From positions 9,114,001-9,178,000 of the forward strand of contig NZ_CP107976.1 in assembly GCF_036099295.1 (NCBI RefSeq): DNA of 64,000 nt, in the 5' to 3' direction. A program made the translations under genes and the position numbers. Positions within the stretch are counted from its first letter, which is position 1, and every line of letters begins with the position of its first letter. The notes under the pieces were generated by a model that was not told the DNA's origin, made no database searches, and was given only the letters and a program-made list of their open reading frames with translations. This stretch comes from Streptomyces sp. NBC_00358 (lineage in GTDB: Bacteria > Actinomycetota > Actinomycetes > Streptomycetales > Streptomycetaceae). This document shows positions 9,069 through 17,426 of the stretch, piece by piece.

Positions 9069-9557
9069 ATGGGTGGCTTCAAGTGTGGATGCGGCAACAT
9101 CTTCAGCGGGTCTCACAACCCGGGGCAGCAGTTCCGGCTCGTCCCGGATGAGCTCTTCGACCAGATGGCCTGGCCTGCTTCCGTCGATCTCGGCACCCCT
9201 GAACGGCAGCGTGCCGTTGAAGCGTCCTTCTCGTCGCTGTACGTCTGTGGCAACTGCGGACGGCTTCACCGGGATGGCGAGAGCGGAACGATCATCTCGT
9301 ACGTCGCCGATGCCTCCCTACCTCGGATCTGGGCCGACTTCACGCTGCGGGATGCGATGGGTCGAGTCCTCCTCTGCCAGGACAGGAGCCTTGCTGACAT
9401 CCGCCGCCAGAAGCTCCTCCTCAACCAGCCTTTGTCCGTAGTCCTCTACGGCGAAGCGGGTACTGAGGTGCTGGGGGAGGCCGAGTTCGGCCTGGACGCC
9501 GCCGGCAGCTACGACGAATCGCTCTGGGCGGTCAGGCTGGATGACCGCCCCGCTTAG
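9069..9557 (+). CDS. Hypothetical zinc-ribbon protein
   Basis: A 162-residue soluble protein. Two cysteine clusters, FKCGCGNIF (about residues 4-12) and LYVCGNCGRLH (about 57-67), could coordinate one zinc. The rest is mixed alpha/beta with no recognised domain. The start at 9069 is chosen for GGAGGG immediately upstream; longer upstream reading is not protein-like. It precedes another small hypothetical gene by 38 bases, so the two may be co-transcribed. Function unknown. Confidence 0.65.
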   Translation: MGGFKCGCGNIFSGSHNPGQQFRLVPDELFDQMAWPASVDLGTPERQRAVEASFSSLYVCGNCGRLHRDGESGTIISYVADASLPRIWADFTLRDAMGRVLLCQDRSLADIRRQKLLLNQPLSVVLYGEAGTEVLGEAEFGLDAAGSYDESLWAVRLDDRPA

Positions 9558-9595
9558 TCTCCCCGGAAACAGCCCGGCCGAATTGCGAGAAGTCA

Positions 9596-9901
9596 GTGAT
9601 CCGAGACCTGTACAACGTCCGGGTACATCCCGAGGAGGGCGGATCCACGCCCCTGACGGCGGAGGAAGAGCAGCGCGCTCGGGCGGTGTTGTTCAGCGAT
9701 CTCGGCAACATCATCGCCGAACGAGGCTGGGTACGGTTCCCCGCATACTCGCCGGAGGAACGCCGCCGACTGGTCGATGTCGCGCACCGTCTCAGTGCTC
9801 ATTGGGGGCAACAGGTGTTCATCGAGGCCGAAGACCAGTGCGCCATGAAGCTCTATCTCGGCGGGCACGGATCGCAGCCGGCGAATGCGCTGCTGCCGTG
9901 A
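9596..9901 (+). CDS. Hypothetical protein
   Basis: A 101-residue GTG-started product, MIRDLYNVRVHPEEGG onward, rich in Glu and Arg with a central helix (LTAEEEQRARAVLFSDLG). It ends shortly before the IS701 element. A weak GAGAAG precedes the start. It lies 38 bases after the zinc-ribbon gene on the same strand. No family recognised. Confidence 0.5.
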   Translation: MIRDLYNVRVHPEEGGSTPLTAEEEQRARAVLFSDLGNIIAERGWVRFPAYSPEERRRLVDVAHRLSAHWGQQVFIEAEDQCAMKLYLGGHGSQPANALLP

Positions 9902-10050
9902 GCGGGAGATCCCCATCTGCGCGATCTCGGTCAGTGGATCATGGTTGGGTGATCTGACGCGATGAACTGGTCATACCGCGCTGTGGGCGCACGACACGGT
10001 GCCCACGCTGGCGGAGCGGCCGGTGGACCGGTTGGTCGCACTGGCACTAG

Positions 10051-10190
10051 TACTCCAGCAGGATTTCGCTGTCTGACCTGGTCTTTCGCCGGGTGGCGGG
10101 AGTGTAGCGGGACTTCGGTCGTGCGGGGGCGGTCTCACGGAGACCGCCCCTCGATCATGTGACAACGCTGCAGGTAGTGACAGCGGCGGG
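10051..10190 (+). repeat. Left terminal inverted repeat of the IS701 element
   Basis: Matches the reverse complement of 11494-11633 over 140 bases with three mismatches (10157, 10160, 10169); the outermost 106 bases are identical. It contains an inner hairpin, GGGCGGTCTC-ACG-GAGACCGCCC, and the transposase start codon. Confidence 0.9.
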
Positions 10191-11427
10191 GCAGCCTCCG
10201 AGGGTGATCACCGAGTATGCCGCCGCGCAGTGGGACCTCGAACTGGACGATCTCTTCCTGACTATCGGGCACCGCTTCGGCCGAGTCGAGCTTCGTCGCC
10301 GCATGCGCGACTACGTACGTGGGCTGCTCGCCCCGGTGGCCCGCAAGAACAGCTGGCAGTTGGCCGAGCAGGCTGGCCACCGCACGCCCGACGGCCTGCA
10401 GCACCTCCTCGCCGGAGCGAAGTGGGAGCCCGATGACATTCGCGACGACCTGCAGGAATACGTCGCCGACAAGCTCGGCGAGAACGACGGCGTGCTGATC
10501 ATCGACGACACCGGGTTCATCAAGAAGGGCAGTACCTCCGCCGGGGTCCAGCGCCAGTACTCCGGAACCGCCGGCCGCACCGAGAACTGTCAGATCGGCG
10601 TCTTCGGCGCCTACGCCTCGGCCCGTGGCCGGGCTCTGGTCGACCGTGAGCTCTACCTCCCGAAGTCGTGGACCGAGGACCGGGAACGCTGCCGCACCGC
10701 AAGGGTCCCCGACGAGCGGGAGTTCGCCACCAAGGGCGAACTGGCCCGGCATATGGTGCTGCGGGCCCTCGCCTCACCGCTGCCCATCGCGTGGGTCACC
10801 GCGGATTCCGCCTACGGTCAGGACAACCGATTCCGTCGGCTGCTGGAACAGTCGGGTGTCGGCTACGTGCTGGCTGTGCCCAAGTCGCAGTTCAGCGTGG
10901 GCTGTTCACGGATCGAGGGTCTGTTCGCGCAGGCCCCGGACGAGGCGTGGGAGAAGATCTCATGCGGCAACGGCGCGAAGGGGCCCCGCGTCTACCACTG
11001 GGCAGCAGTACGGCTGCCGGCCGTCGCCGAGTTCGACTATCAGGGCGAGGTCCCCCATCGAATGCGATGGGCACTGGCCCGGCGCAGCATCAGCAAGCCC
11101 GACGAGATCGCCTACTACCTCGCCTACGCACCGCTTCAGGTCACCGTCCAGGAGCTGGTGCGGGTCGCCGGCACACGCTGGGCGATCGAGGAGTGCTTCC
11201 AGGCCGCGAAGAACGAATGTGGCCTGGACCAGTACGAAGTCCGCCGCTACGTGGGCTGGTATCGGCACATCACTTTGGCCATGCTGGCGCACGCCTTCCT
11301 GTCCGCCACGGCATACCAGCCCTGGGAAAAGGGGGCGGAACAGGTGAGACAACCGGGGCCGTCGGGCTCACAGTGGCGGAGGTTCGGCGACTCCTGGCAG
11401 CTTGTCGTGCCCGACCCCCGCACCTGA
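10159..11427 (+). CDS. IS701-family DDE transposase
   Basis: A 422-residue transposase with a GTG start inside the left terminal repeat. DDE triad candidates are Asp116/Asp117 (LIIDDTGFIKKG), Asp216 (VTADSAYG) and Glu344 (WAIEECFQAAKNECGLDQYE), the last in the long helix typical of IS4/IS701 enzymes. Length matches full-size family members. No frameshift or internal stop, so it is probably functional. A decayed relative lies on the opposite strand at about 12195-12490. Confidence 0.93.
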   Translation: MTTLQVVTAAGQPPRVITEYAAAQWDLELDDLFLTIGHRFGRVELRRRMRDYVRGLLAPVARKNSWQLAEQAGHRTPDGLQHLLAGAKWEPDDIRDDLQEYVADKLGENDGVLIIDDTGFIKKGSTSAGVQRQYSGTAGRTENCQIGVFGAYASARGRALVDRELYLPKSWTEDRERCRTARVPDEREFATKGELARHMVLRALASPLPIAWVTADSAYGQDNRFRRLLEQSGVGYVLAVPKSQFSVGCSRIEGLFAQAPDEAWEKISCGNGAKGPRVYHWAAVRLPAVAEFDYQGEVPHRMRWALARRSISKPDEIAYYLAYAPLQVTVQELVRVAGTRWAIEECFQAAKNECGLDQYEVRRYVGWYRHITLAMLAHAFLSATAYQPWEKGAEQVRQPGPSGSQWRRFGDSWQLVVPDPRT

Positions 11428-11493
11428 GCGGACACCGCGGACGACACCACGCGCTGAGCTGGTCGAACTGGCGCCGCCGACGCCAAGCAGTCG

Positions 11494-11633
11494 CCCGCCG
11501 CTGTCACTACCTGCGGCGTTGTCGCACGATCGAGGGGCGGTCTCCGTGAGACCGCCCCCGCACGACCGAAGTCCCGCTACACTCCCGCCACCCGGCGAAA
11601 GACCAGGTCAGACAGCGAAATCCTGCTGGAGTA
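11494..11633 (-). repeat. Right terminal inverted repeat of the IS701 element
   Basis: Reverse-complement partner of 10051-10190 (137 of 140 bases identical), with the same inner GGTCTC/GAGACC hairpin. It ends at the CTAG target duplication. Confidence 0.9.
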
Positions 11634-11699
11634 CTAGGCGGAAGGCTGGCGGTGAGCGCCGCCGAGGGTGTGACGAGGCCCGCCGCCGTGCCTTCGACG

Positions 11700-12143
11700 C
11701 TACGTCTGCGATGGGACGATCCCCAGTTGGCGCAGGATGCCGAGTTCGTCGGGTCGGCCCCACCGCTCGACGATGCGTCCGCCCCGGATCCTGAAGATGT
11801 TGGTTCCGTGCAGGGTCAGGGAACGGCCTTCGGCCGGGGCCGGCACTCCGAGCAGTTCACCGCGTTGCGTCCCGCCGGCGGTGAAGTGCTCGACGACCAG
11901 GTCGCCCTCGGCAATCATCAGGTGCGGATCGCTGCGCCAGTCGGGACATGCCTCCCGGAACAACGCGGCGGCGGAGCGGAAGCCTTCACGGTCGGCGGGC
12001 CCGTTGAACGGAGGGTCGTGATCGACGAAGTCCTCGGCGAGGTACTCGTCGACCGCGCCGAGGTCGCCCTTGGTGAACAGCGCGTCGATGAACGCGCGCA
12101 CAAGGTCCTTGTTCTCGGCGAGGGTGGTTTCCGAGGTGGTCAT
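11700..12143 (-). CDS. SnoaL-like/ester cyclase-type NTF2-fold protein
   Basis: A 147-residue protein with the SnoaL-like pattern: NKDLVRAFIDALFTKGDLGA, DEYLAEDFVDHDPPF, a central hydrophobic strand with a conserved HF (VVEHFTAGGTQ), then GTNIFRIRGGRIVERWGRPD. These NTF2-fold domains occur as polyketide cyclases, ester cyclases or ligand-binding proteins, so a specific reaction cannot be assigned. The ATG at 12143 is preferred over 12176 because GAGG lies just upstream. It sits 66 bases from the IS701 right end and appears intact. Confidence 0.78.
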   Translation of the reverse strand: MTTSETTLAENKDLVRAFIDALFTKGDLGAVDEYLAEDFVDHDPPFNGPADREGFRSAAALFREACPDWRSDPHLMIAEGDLVVEHFTAGGTQRGELLGVPAPAEGRSLTLHGTNIFRIRGGRIVERWGRPDELGILRQLGIVPSQT

Positions 12144-12194
12144 GGCCTCAGTCTCGCCGTACACAACCTGGCACAAACCGGGAATTCCTCCTGT

Positions 12195-12490
12195 TCACCC
12201 CACTGCATCGCGATGGCCCGCCGCCCGGTCTGGTGAAGCCTCCGCCGCCGTCACCTGCGGCAGCGGATCACCGCCCGCCTCCAGGCGTGCTGCCCTGTGA
12301 GCGGGGCCCCCGCGAGGACGTTGCCGATGCGCGTTCCTCCGGCAGAGGTCGTGGTCGGTGTCCCACGAGCGGGGAACGTGGAGTTCCCGGTCCACCACCG
12401 CAGGTCCCCGCTCTCCTGCGCAGACCGGGTAGGCGGCGACCTGGGCGTCACCCGCGGCCACGGCGAGATCGTTGGTCTGCACAAACCGAT
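12195..12490 (-). pseudogene. Decayed IS701-family transposase fragment
   Basis: The minus strand reads GPAVVDRELHVPRSWDTDHD, clearly related to RALVDRELYLPKSWTEDRER of the intact element. Sequence upstream and downstream changes frame and lacks the catalytic segments. It is a degraded internal piece of a different IS701 copy, not a product of the intact neighbour. Confidence 0.75.
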
Positions 12491-12588
12491 GATCAGCGGT
12501 GGCCAGTCCCGTGCCCGTCGCCAGTCTCCACCGGTGAGATGGGGGTGCCGGCCACCATGAAGTCCTGGACCACCATGAGTCCTGGACT

Positions 12589-12792
12589 CTACGAGTTGAA
12601 CCAGCGAAACCAGATGGGCCTGGCTACGCCCGCGTGCCAGCTCTCGGAAGCGGTACGACGCTGTTCGGGTGTCGTCAGCGACTCCTCGTGGCCGAGCCAG
12701 TCCAGGTACCACTCCGCGAATGTCGCCGCTTGCCGGTCATCGTTGAGCAGTGGGTTCAGGCAGTCGCACGTGGCACGCCCATCGAACCACAT
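12589..12792 (-). CDS. Short hypothetical protein or gene tail
   Basis: A 67-residue frame (MWFDGRATCDCLNPLLNDDR, then FAEWYLDWLGHEES) ending just after a Trp-rich tail. It resembles the C-terminus of larger SMI1/KNR4-like or immunity-type proteins, so it may be the 3' remnant of a longer gene truncated by the TnpB element. No good ribosome site. Confidence 0.4.
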   Translation of the reverse strand: MWFDGRATCDCLNPLLNDDRQAATFAEWYLDWLGHEESLTTPEQRRTASESWHAGVARPIWFRWFNS

Positions 12793-12832
12793 GGTTCCTC
12801 GTATGGGCCCGCCCGCTGACCACGAGAAGCGT

Positions 12833-12990
12833 TTGACATCCTCCCGGCCCTAAAGGGCCAGGATTCCTACTACGGTCGGCTGACCGTCTCGGCGGGTTGC
12901 TGCTTCATCGCGCGGTGCCGGGACGGATCCCGGGCTTACCTGCGCTCCACTGCCGTTTACGGTCTCCACCTGTCCGGCGGCGACCTTGCG
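12833..12990 (-). ncRNA. Right-end RNA (omegaRNA) region of the TnpB element
   Basis: The tnpB stop codon lies in a GGCCC-TAAA-GGGCC hairpin (12846-12859) followed on the minus strand by GGGAGGATGTCAA, the usual right end of IS200/IS605 elements. In characterised systems the tnpB 3' end and right end form the guide RNA scaffold and the flanking DNA (here leftward of about 12833) is the guide. Boundaries are approximate and inferred from family knowledge. Confidence 0.55.
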
Positions 12991-14076
12991 TCCTTCGGTC
13001 CTGATGTTGACCGCGGCGTTCACGTCGCGGTCGTGGACCGTCCCGCAGCCCTGACACGTCCACTCGGGGACGTTCAGCGGCTTGGGGCCGTCCTTGAAGC
13101 CGCAGGCGGAGCAGAGCCGGGAGGACGGGAAGAACCGGTCCACGCGGGCGAACACCCGCCCGTACCGTGCCGTCTTGTACTCCAGCATGCTCACGAACGC
13201 CGACCATCCGGCGTCGTGCACCGACTTGGCCAGGCGCGTGCGGGCGAGACTCTTCACCGCGAGGTCCTCGACGTACACCGCTTGGTTCTCGCGGACGATC
13301 GTCGTGGACAGCCTGTGGTGGAAGTCCCTGCGTGCGTTCGCCGCGTGCGCGTGAGCGCGGGCGACCTTGACGACGGCTTTCCTGCGGTTGTTCGAGCCCT
13401 TCGTTTTGCGGGCGAGGTTCCGCTGCGCCTTCCTCAGCTTGCGCTCGGCGCGGCGGAAGAACTTCGGCGCGCTCACCTTGCGGCCGTCGCAGAGGACCGC
13501 GAAGTAGGTGAGGCCGAGGTCGATGCCCACCTCGTCGGCGGTCGCCGGCATGCGGTCCAGGTCGGCGGCCGGGTCGGTCTCCACGACAAAGCTCGCGAAG
13601 TACCGGCCCGCCGCGTCCTTGGCCACGGTCACCGTGGACGGCGTGGAGGGCAGAGACCGGGACCATTTCACCGGGATGTCGCCGATCTTGGGCAGGCGCA
13701 GACGGCCACCTGGTGTGATCTTCCAGCCGGCGTTGGCGGTGAAGCGGATCGTCTGCCGGTTGTCGCGCCTGGACTTGAAGCGGGGTGCGCCGATGCGAGG
13801 GCGCTTGCCCTTGAGACCGTCGAAGAAGTTCTTGTACGCGGTATCCAGGTCCCGGAGGGACTGCTGGAGGACCACCGACGACACCTCGCCGAGCCAGGCC
13901 CGGGGCTCGGTCTTCTTCGACGCGGTGAGCCGCTTGGACGGCAGCCCGGCCTCGCGGGCATCCTCGCGGATTCGCAGGGCGTCGTTGTACACCACCCGCA
14001 CACAGCCGAACGCCCGGGCCAGCGCGGTGCACTGCCCCGGCGTCGGGCTGATGCGGAAGTTGTACCGGAGCTGCAT
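12850..14076 (-). CDS. tnpB: TnpB RNA-guided endonuclease (IS200/IS605-type, orphan)
   Basis: A 408-residue TnpB. RuvC catalytic acids are all present: Asp186 (GIDLGLTYF), Glu270 (VYVEDLAVKSL) and Asp351 (VHDRDVNAAVNI). The zinc finger has CSAC (322-325) and CQGC (341-344). The N-terminus (LRYNFRISPTPGQ) is standard, with AGGGTG before the ATG. No tnpA Y1 transposase is adjacent, so it is an IS1341-like solo element depending on a transposase elsewhere, or domesticated. The intact nuclease motifs suggest activity. Confidence 0.92.
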   Translation of the reverse strand: MQLRYNFRISPTPGQCTALARAFGCVRVVYNDALRIREDAREAGLPSKRLTASKKTEPRAWLGEVSSVVLQQSLRDLDTAYKNFFDGLKGKRPRIGAPRFKSRRDNRQTIRFTANAGWKITPGGRLRLPKIGDIPVKWSRSLPSTPSTVTVAKDAAGRYFASFVVETDPAADLDRMPATADEVGIDLGLTYFAVLCDGRKVSAPKFFRRAERKLRKAQRNLARKTKGSNNRRKAVVKVARAHAHAANARRDFHHRLSTTIVRENQAVYVEDLAVKSLARTRLAKSVHDAGWSAFVSMLEYKTARYGRVFARVDRFFPSSRLCSACGFKDGPKPLNVPEWTCQGCGTVHDRDVNAAVNIRTEGRKVAAGQVETVNGSGAQVSPGSVPAPRDEAATRRDGQPTVVGILAL

Positions 14077-14311
14077 GACCGCACCCTACCGATGGTCCAT
14101 GTCAGTCACTGCCTGCATGTGCGGCAAGACAGCCGGTCACCGGACACGGCGTCGGCTTGGCCCCGGCGCCACCGCAGGAGCCCGGCTACGAAGATCACGC
14201 GCTACGGCTGGAATACGAGACGATCCGGAGAACCGCCGGCTCAAGGGGGAAGTTCGCCAGGGTGAGCCTCGGCTCGGCACCTGTGGATCAGGGTTGTCCG
14301 TTGGGGTCGAG

Positions 14312-14548
14312 TTACGTCTTGCCGTAGGGGGAGAGGATCGACGCCCAACCAGTTCCCAGAGCGTTCACACTGCGTTGGAGCGGCCCCTCATCCTCTGAGT
14401 CGTCGGCGTACCGATGCTCGCCACCGGCTGCGGAGGTGACTGCCTTGGCGAGCCGTTTGATCTCCCGTAGATAGTCGAGTTGGGAGGGCTCTGGCCTGGT
14501 GATAGGGGCAGTGTCGCATCGCTGCCCTTGACCTGCGCGGCCGCTTTT
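14312..14548 (-). pseudogene. C-terminal fragment of an unidentified gene
   Basis: An open minus-strand frame reads EPSQLDYLREIKRLAKAVTS then AAGGEHRYADDSEDEGPLQ and ends with PYGKT and TAA. Codon use is protein-like but there is no start codon before an in-frame TGA at 14549-14551. No family recognised; likely a leftover of a deleted gene. Confidence 0.35.
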
Positions 14549-14733
14549 TCATGTCACGCGAGCAGATCCTGGCGCTCAACCAGGCCGCCGTTCTCGAACC
14601 GGGCCCCGGTGCGGACAAGGGGTGCCGAGTGCCCGGCGGGAGTTGCAGGTGTTTACGGCAGCAGTGTTCCAAAGGAGTGGGCCGGCCGCTGATCTCGGTC
14701 GCGGACGATGAGATCGGCGAGGCGTTGGCCCGG

Positions 14734-14893
14734 CTACGGGAGCGGAGTGAGTCGGGTGAAGAGGCGCTTGGCGTTGCGTGTGGTCAGGTCACGCCAGGTG
14801 TCGCCGTGGGGCTGGAGTGCGTGGTCGATGGAGGCGATCTGTGCGGTGGTGCCTGCGGCAGGGGTGCAGCAGTAGTCGCTTCCGTAGAGGAGC
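14734..14893 (-). pseudogene. C-terminal remnant of an amidohydrolase
   Basis: The minus strand reads LLYGSDYCCTPAAGTTAQIA, then HGDTWRDLTTRNAKRLF and TAG. This matches the C-terminus of amidohydrolase-2 (ACMSD-like) metal-dependent hydrolases, where YGSDYP-type motifs end the TIM barrel. A stop lies immediately upstream, so only the last ~52 codons survive. The parent gene was lost in local rearrangement. Confidence 0.6.
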
Positions 14894-15328
14894 CGAGTTC
14901 ACCCGCCCATGACCTGACATCAGCAAGGTCCCCACCCATGACCGCATCAACGACTGAGCTGGCCACCCGTCGCGGCGAGCACCGTTGCAGTACCAACCTC
15001 ATGATTTCTGGCGCATCACATCAGAAATCGTCCAACGTGCCGCCAGGGCCAGGGGATTCACGTCGATCCCGACGATCCATGAAGATCGATCCTTCCATGC
15101 CGAGGTCCGTTGCGGAGCCTTGACGGCATTGGTCCGGTCCAATAGCGTCGCCCCCGCACAGAACTCCACACGGCTCAACACCCGCCAGCCGTCACCTGCG
15201 TTGACAGTGCGTCCGCTCGACAAGGAGACGGAAGCCCGACCGCCCATTGCGGGGCCTGACTGTCCATGGCAACTCAGGCGCCGGTCTCCGCCCTGCTCGT
15301 CGTCATCCACATCCCCAAGCGCGCGTTC
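14894..15328. other. No supported gene
   Basis: About 430 bases between the amidohydrolase relic and the GH16-lectin leader. Several frames are open on both strands, but none shows convincing codon use or a recognisable domain. Probably decayed sequence plus the promoter of the gene at 15407. Confidence 0.45.
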
Positions 15329-15354
15329 GCTGCTCACCGTTGGCGGTGAGCAGC
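15329..15354. promoter_or_regulatory. Hairpin upstream of the GH16-lectin gene
   Basis: GCTGCTCACCG (15329-15339) and CGGTGAGCAGC (15344-15354) form an 11-bp perfect stem with a TTGG loop, 52 bases before the start codon at 15407. It could be an upstream terminator, an mRNA leader structure or an operator. Confidence 0.45.
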
Positions 15355-15406
15355 AGGGCACGTAGCGGACAAGCACGATCACGCCTTCTCCCCGGAGGTC
15401 CGACCC

Positions 15407-17140
15407 ATGCAATTATCCTCTGCAAGACCGCGGCGCCGCGGATGGAAGAGCGCGCTGACGCTGATTCCCGTCGCCGTCATGACGCTGGCGGCCACCGTCA
15501 CCGGGACGCTGAACGCCGAGGCGGCAGTGCCTCCGACGCCGTCCGGCTTCACGCTCACCTGGAGCGACGACTTCAACGGCGCGTCCGGCACCGGCATCGA
15601 CCAGAGCCTGTGGAAGTACGACACGGGGCCTGGCAGCAATTTCGGTACCGGTGAGATCGAAACCATGACCAACAGCACCTCGAACGTCTACTACGACGGC
15701 CAGGGGCATCTGGTGCTCCAAGCGCAGCACTCCGGTTCCGACCCGCGGGGCGGATGGACCTCCGGACGCGTGGAGACCCAGTCGGCGGCCTTCGGCGCCC
15801 CGGCCGGGGGAGTCGTACGCATCGAGTCCGTCCTCCAGCAGCCCAACGTCACCACCGCCAACGGCGCGGGCTACTGGCCGGCGTTCTGGATGCTCGGCGC
15901 GCCGCTGCGCGACGGTGTGACCTGGCCGAAGTCCGGCGAGATCGACATCATGGAGGACATCAACGGCCGCAGCTCCGATTTCAGCACCCTCCACTGCGGT
16001 GTGAACCCGGGCGGACCGTGCAACGAGTCCACCGGCATCGGCTCGGGCGAACGCGCCTGCGCCGGCTGCCAAACCGGCTTCCACGACTACGCGGCGGAGA
16101 TCGACCGCTCGGTGTCGCCGGAGCAGATCAGGTTCTACCTCGACGGGAACAACTTCTTCACCGTCAACGCCAACCAGGTGGACGCGACGACCTGGGCCGA
16201 CGCGGTCGACCACCCCTTCTTCATCATCTACGACCTGGCGATCGGCGGCGGCTTCCCGGACGCCTTCGGCGGGGGCCCGAACGCGTCGACGGTCTCCGGC
16301 GGCAAGCTCGTCGTCGACTCGGTGGCCGTGTACAACAAGGGCGCCGGCTCCGGCGGCGGAGGCGGCGGCGGTTCGACGACCGGACAGACGATCACCGGAC
16401 CCGGCGGCAAGTGCGTCGATGTGGCGGGTGACGACACCGGCGGTGACGGCACCGCAGTACAGCTGTGGGACTGTCAGTCGGCGGCGAAGGACCAGCACTG
16501 GACCTGGAGCGGCCAGACCCTCCAGACCCTCGGCAAGTGCCTGGACATAGCCGGCGGCAACAGCGCCGGGGGTACGAAGCTGCAGCTCGCCACCTGCAAC
16601 AGCGGCGGCTATCAGGCATGGGTGCGACAGAGCGACGGCTCGCTGCGGAACCCGGCCAGCGGCCGGTGCATCGACTCACCCTCGGGCGCCACCGCGAACG
16701 GCACACGGCTGCAGATCTGGGACTGCAACAGCTCCGGCGCTCAGAACTTCGCCATCGGCACCCCGATCTACGGACCGGGCGGCAAGTGCGTGGACGTGGC
16801 GGGTGACGACACCGGTGGTGACGGCACCGCGGTCCAGCTCTGGGACTGCCAGCAGGCGACCTCGCTCGACCAGAAGTGGACCTGGAACGGCCAGACCCTG
16901 CGCACGCTGGGCAAGTGCCTGGACATCGCAGGCGGCGCCAACGCCAACGGCACCCAGCTCCAACTCGCCACCTGCAACGGCGGCGGCTACCAGAACTGGG
17001 TCGCCAACGCCGACGGCTCGATGTCCAACCCGACCACCGGCCGGTGCATCGACTCACCGTCGGGCGCCACCGCGAACGGCACACGGCTGCAGATCTGGGA
17101 CTGCAACAGCTCCGCCGCCCAGAAGTTCGCACTGGCATGA
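15407..17140 (+). CDS. Secreted GH16 glucanase with two ricin-type (CBM13) lectin modules
   Basis: A 577-residue extracellular enzyme. Signal peptide is about 1-38. The GH16 domain (about 40-312) has catalytic GEIDIMED (Glu178, Asp180, Glu183), the form seen in laminarinase-like beta-1,3-glucanases. A Gly-rich linker (about 315-328) leads to two tandem ricin B/CBM13 modules (about 329-450 and 455-577). Each carries GKCLDIAGG/GKCVDVAGD loops and QxW-like WDCNSS motifs. The modules are almost identical at DNA level (126-codon period), indicating recent duplication. Cleavage of beta-1,3-glucan or a fungal wall polymer is the likely role. It lacks the GGAAGC operator of the first beta-glucan locus. 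Confidence 0.93.
   Translation: MQLSSARPRRRGWKSALTLIPVAVMTLAATVTGTLNAEAAVPPTPSGFTLTWSDDFNGASGTGIDQSLWKYDTGPGSNFGTGEIETMTNSTSNVYYDGQGHLVLQAQHSGSDPRGGWTSGRVETQSAAFGAPAGGVVRIESVLQQPNVTTANGAGYWPAFWMLGAPLRDGVTWPKSGEIDIMEDINGRSSDFSTLHCGVNPGGPCNESTGIGSGERACAGCQTGFHDYAAEIDRSVSPEQIRFYLDGNNFFTVNANQVDATTWADAVDHPFFIIYDLAIGGGFPDAFGGGPNASTVSGGKLVVDSVAVYNKGAGSGGGGGGGSTTGQTITGPGGKCVDVAGDDTGGDGTAVQLWDCQSAAKDQHWTWSGQTLQTLGKCLDIAGGNSAGGTKLQLATCNSGGYQAWVRQSDGSLRNPASGRCIDSPSGATANGTRLQIWDCNSSGAQNFAIGTPIYGPGGKCVDVAGDDTGGDGTAVQLWDCQQATSLDQKWTWNGQTLRTLGKCLDIAGGANANGTQLQLATCNGGGYQNWVANADGSMSNPTTGRCIDSPSGATANGTRLQIWDCNSSAAQKFALA
16390..17137 (+). repeat. Tandem duplication of the CBM13 coding module
   Basis: Two head-to-tail units of about 378 bases (starting 16390 and 16768) share long runs of identical bases, for example the GGCGGCAAGTGCGT and GTGGCGGGTGACGACACCGG segments at unit starts and the CACACGGCTGCAGATCTGGG segments near the ends. 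Confidence 0.85.
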
Positions 17141-17300
17141 GAGAGGACCACGACCACCGGCGGAATCCGTCTCCTGTCTGACGGGTGCAGGTCGCGCTAC
17201 CCGCTTGCAGGATCGGCCACACCGCAATGCCCGGCATGAGCGAATATCTGGCATTGCGCGCACGAATTGTTCCGGGCTCGGCGTGAACTGAGGCCGGGTA

Positions 17301-17340
17301 CATCGAAGAGCCGCACCTGAGCCGCTGCGGCTCTTCGATG
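17301..17340. terminator. Terminator after the GH16-lectin gene
   Basis: A 14-bp perfect stem, CATCGAAGAGCCGC (17301-17314) with GCGGCTCTTCGATG (17327-17340) and a 12-base loop, lies 160 bases after the stop. It separates this gene from the convergent gene ending at 17427. Confidence 0.75.
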
Positions 17341-17426
17341 TATCACTCCGAACTCAGCCGCTGCTCAATGTCGTTGACTCAGCCTTGAGCCCCGTGCGCT
17401 CTCCTGGATCACAAAGACGTCGCTTC

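Larger units (their letters stand above)
10051..11633 (+). mobile_element. Complete IS701-family insertion sequence
   Basis: A 1583-bp element bounded by near-perfect inverted repeats and flanked by CTAG on both sides (10047-10050 and 11634-11637), the 4-bp target duplication expected for IS701. It carries one intact DDE transposase. The ends start TACTCCAGCAGG and end CCTGCTGGAGTA. Intact termini, intact transposase and matching flanks indicate a recent, possibly active copy. It interrupts an open frame upstream (reading ALWAHDTVPTLAERPVDRLV). Confidence 0.93.

Noticed and set aside
9962..10046. Coding-like stretch (ALWAHDTVPTLAERPVDRLV) before the IS701 element
   Set aside because: It is open and protein-like, but joining it to sequence after the IS does not give a recognisable protein, so no gene is called.
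14999..15412. 137-codon minus-strand frame before the GH16-lectin gene
   Set aside because: Poor codon use, no ribosome site, no recognisable fold, and it overlaps the likely promoter and leader of the downstream gene.
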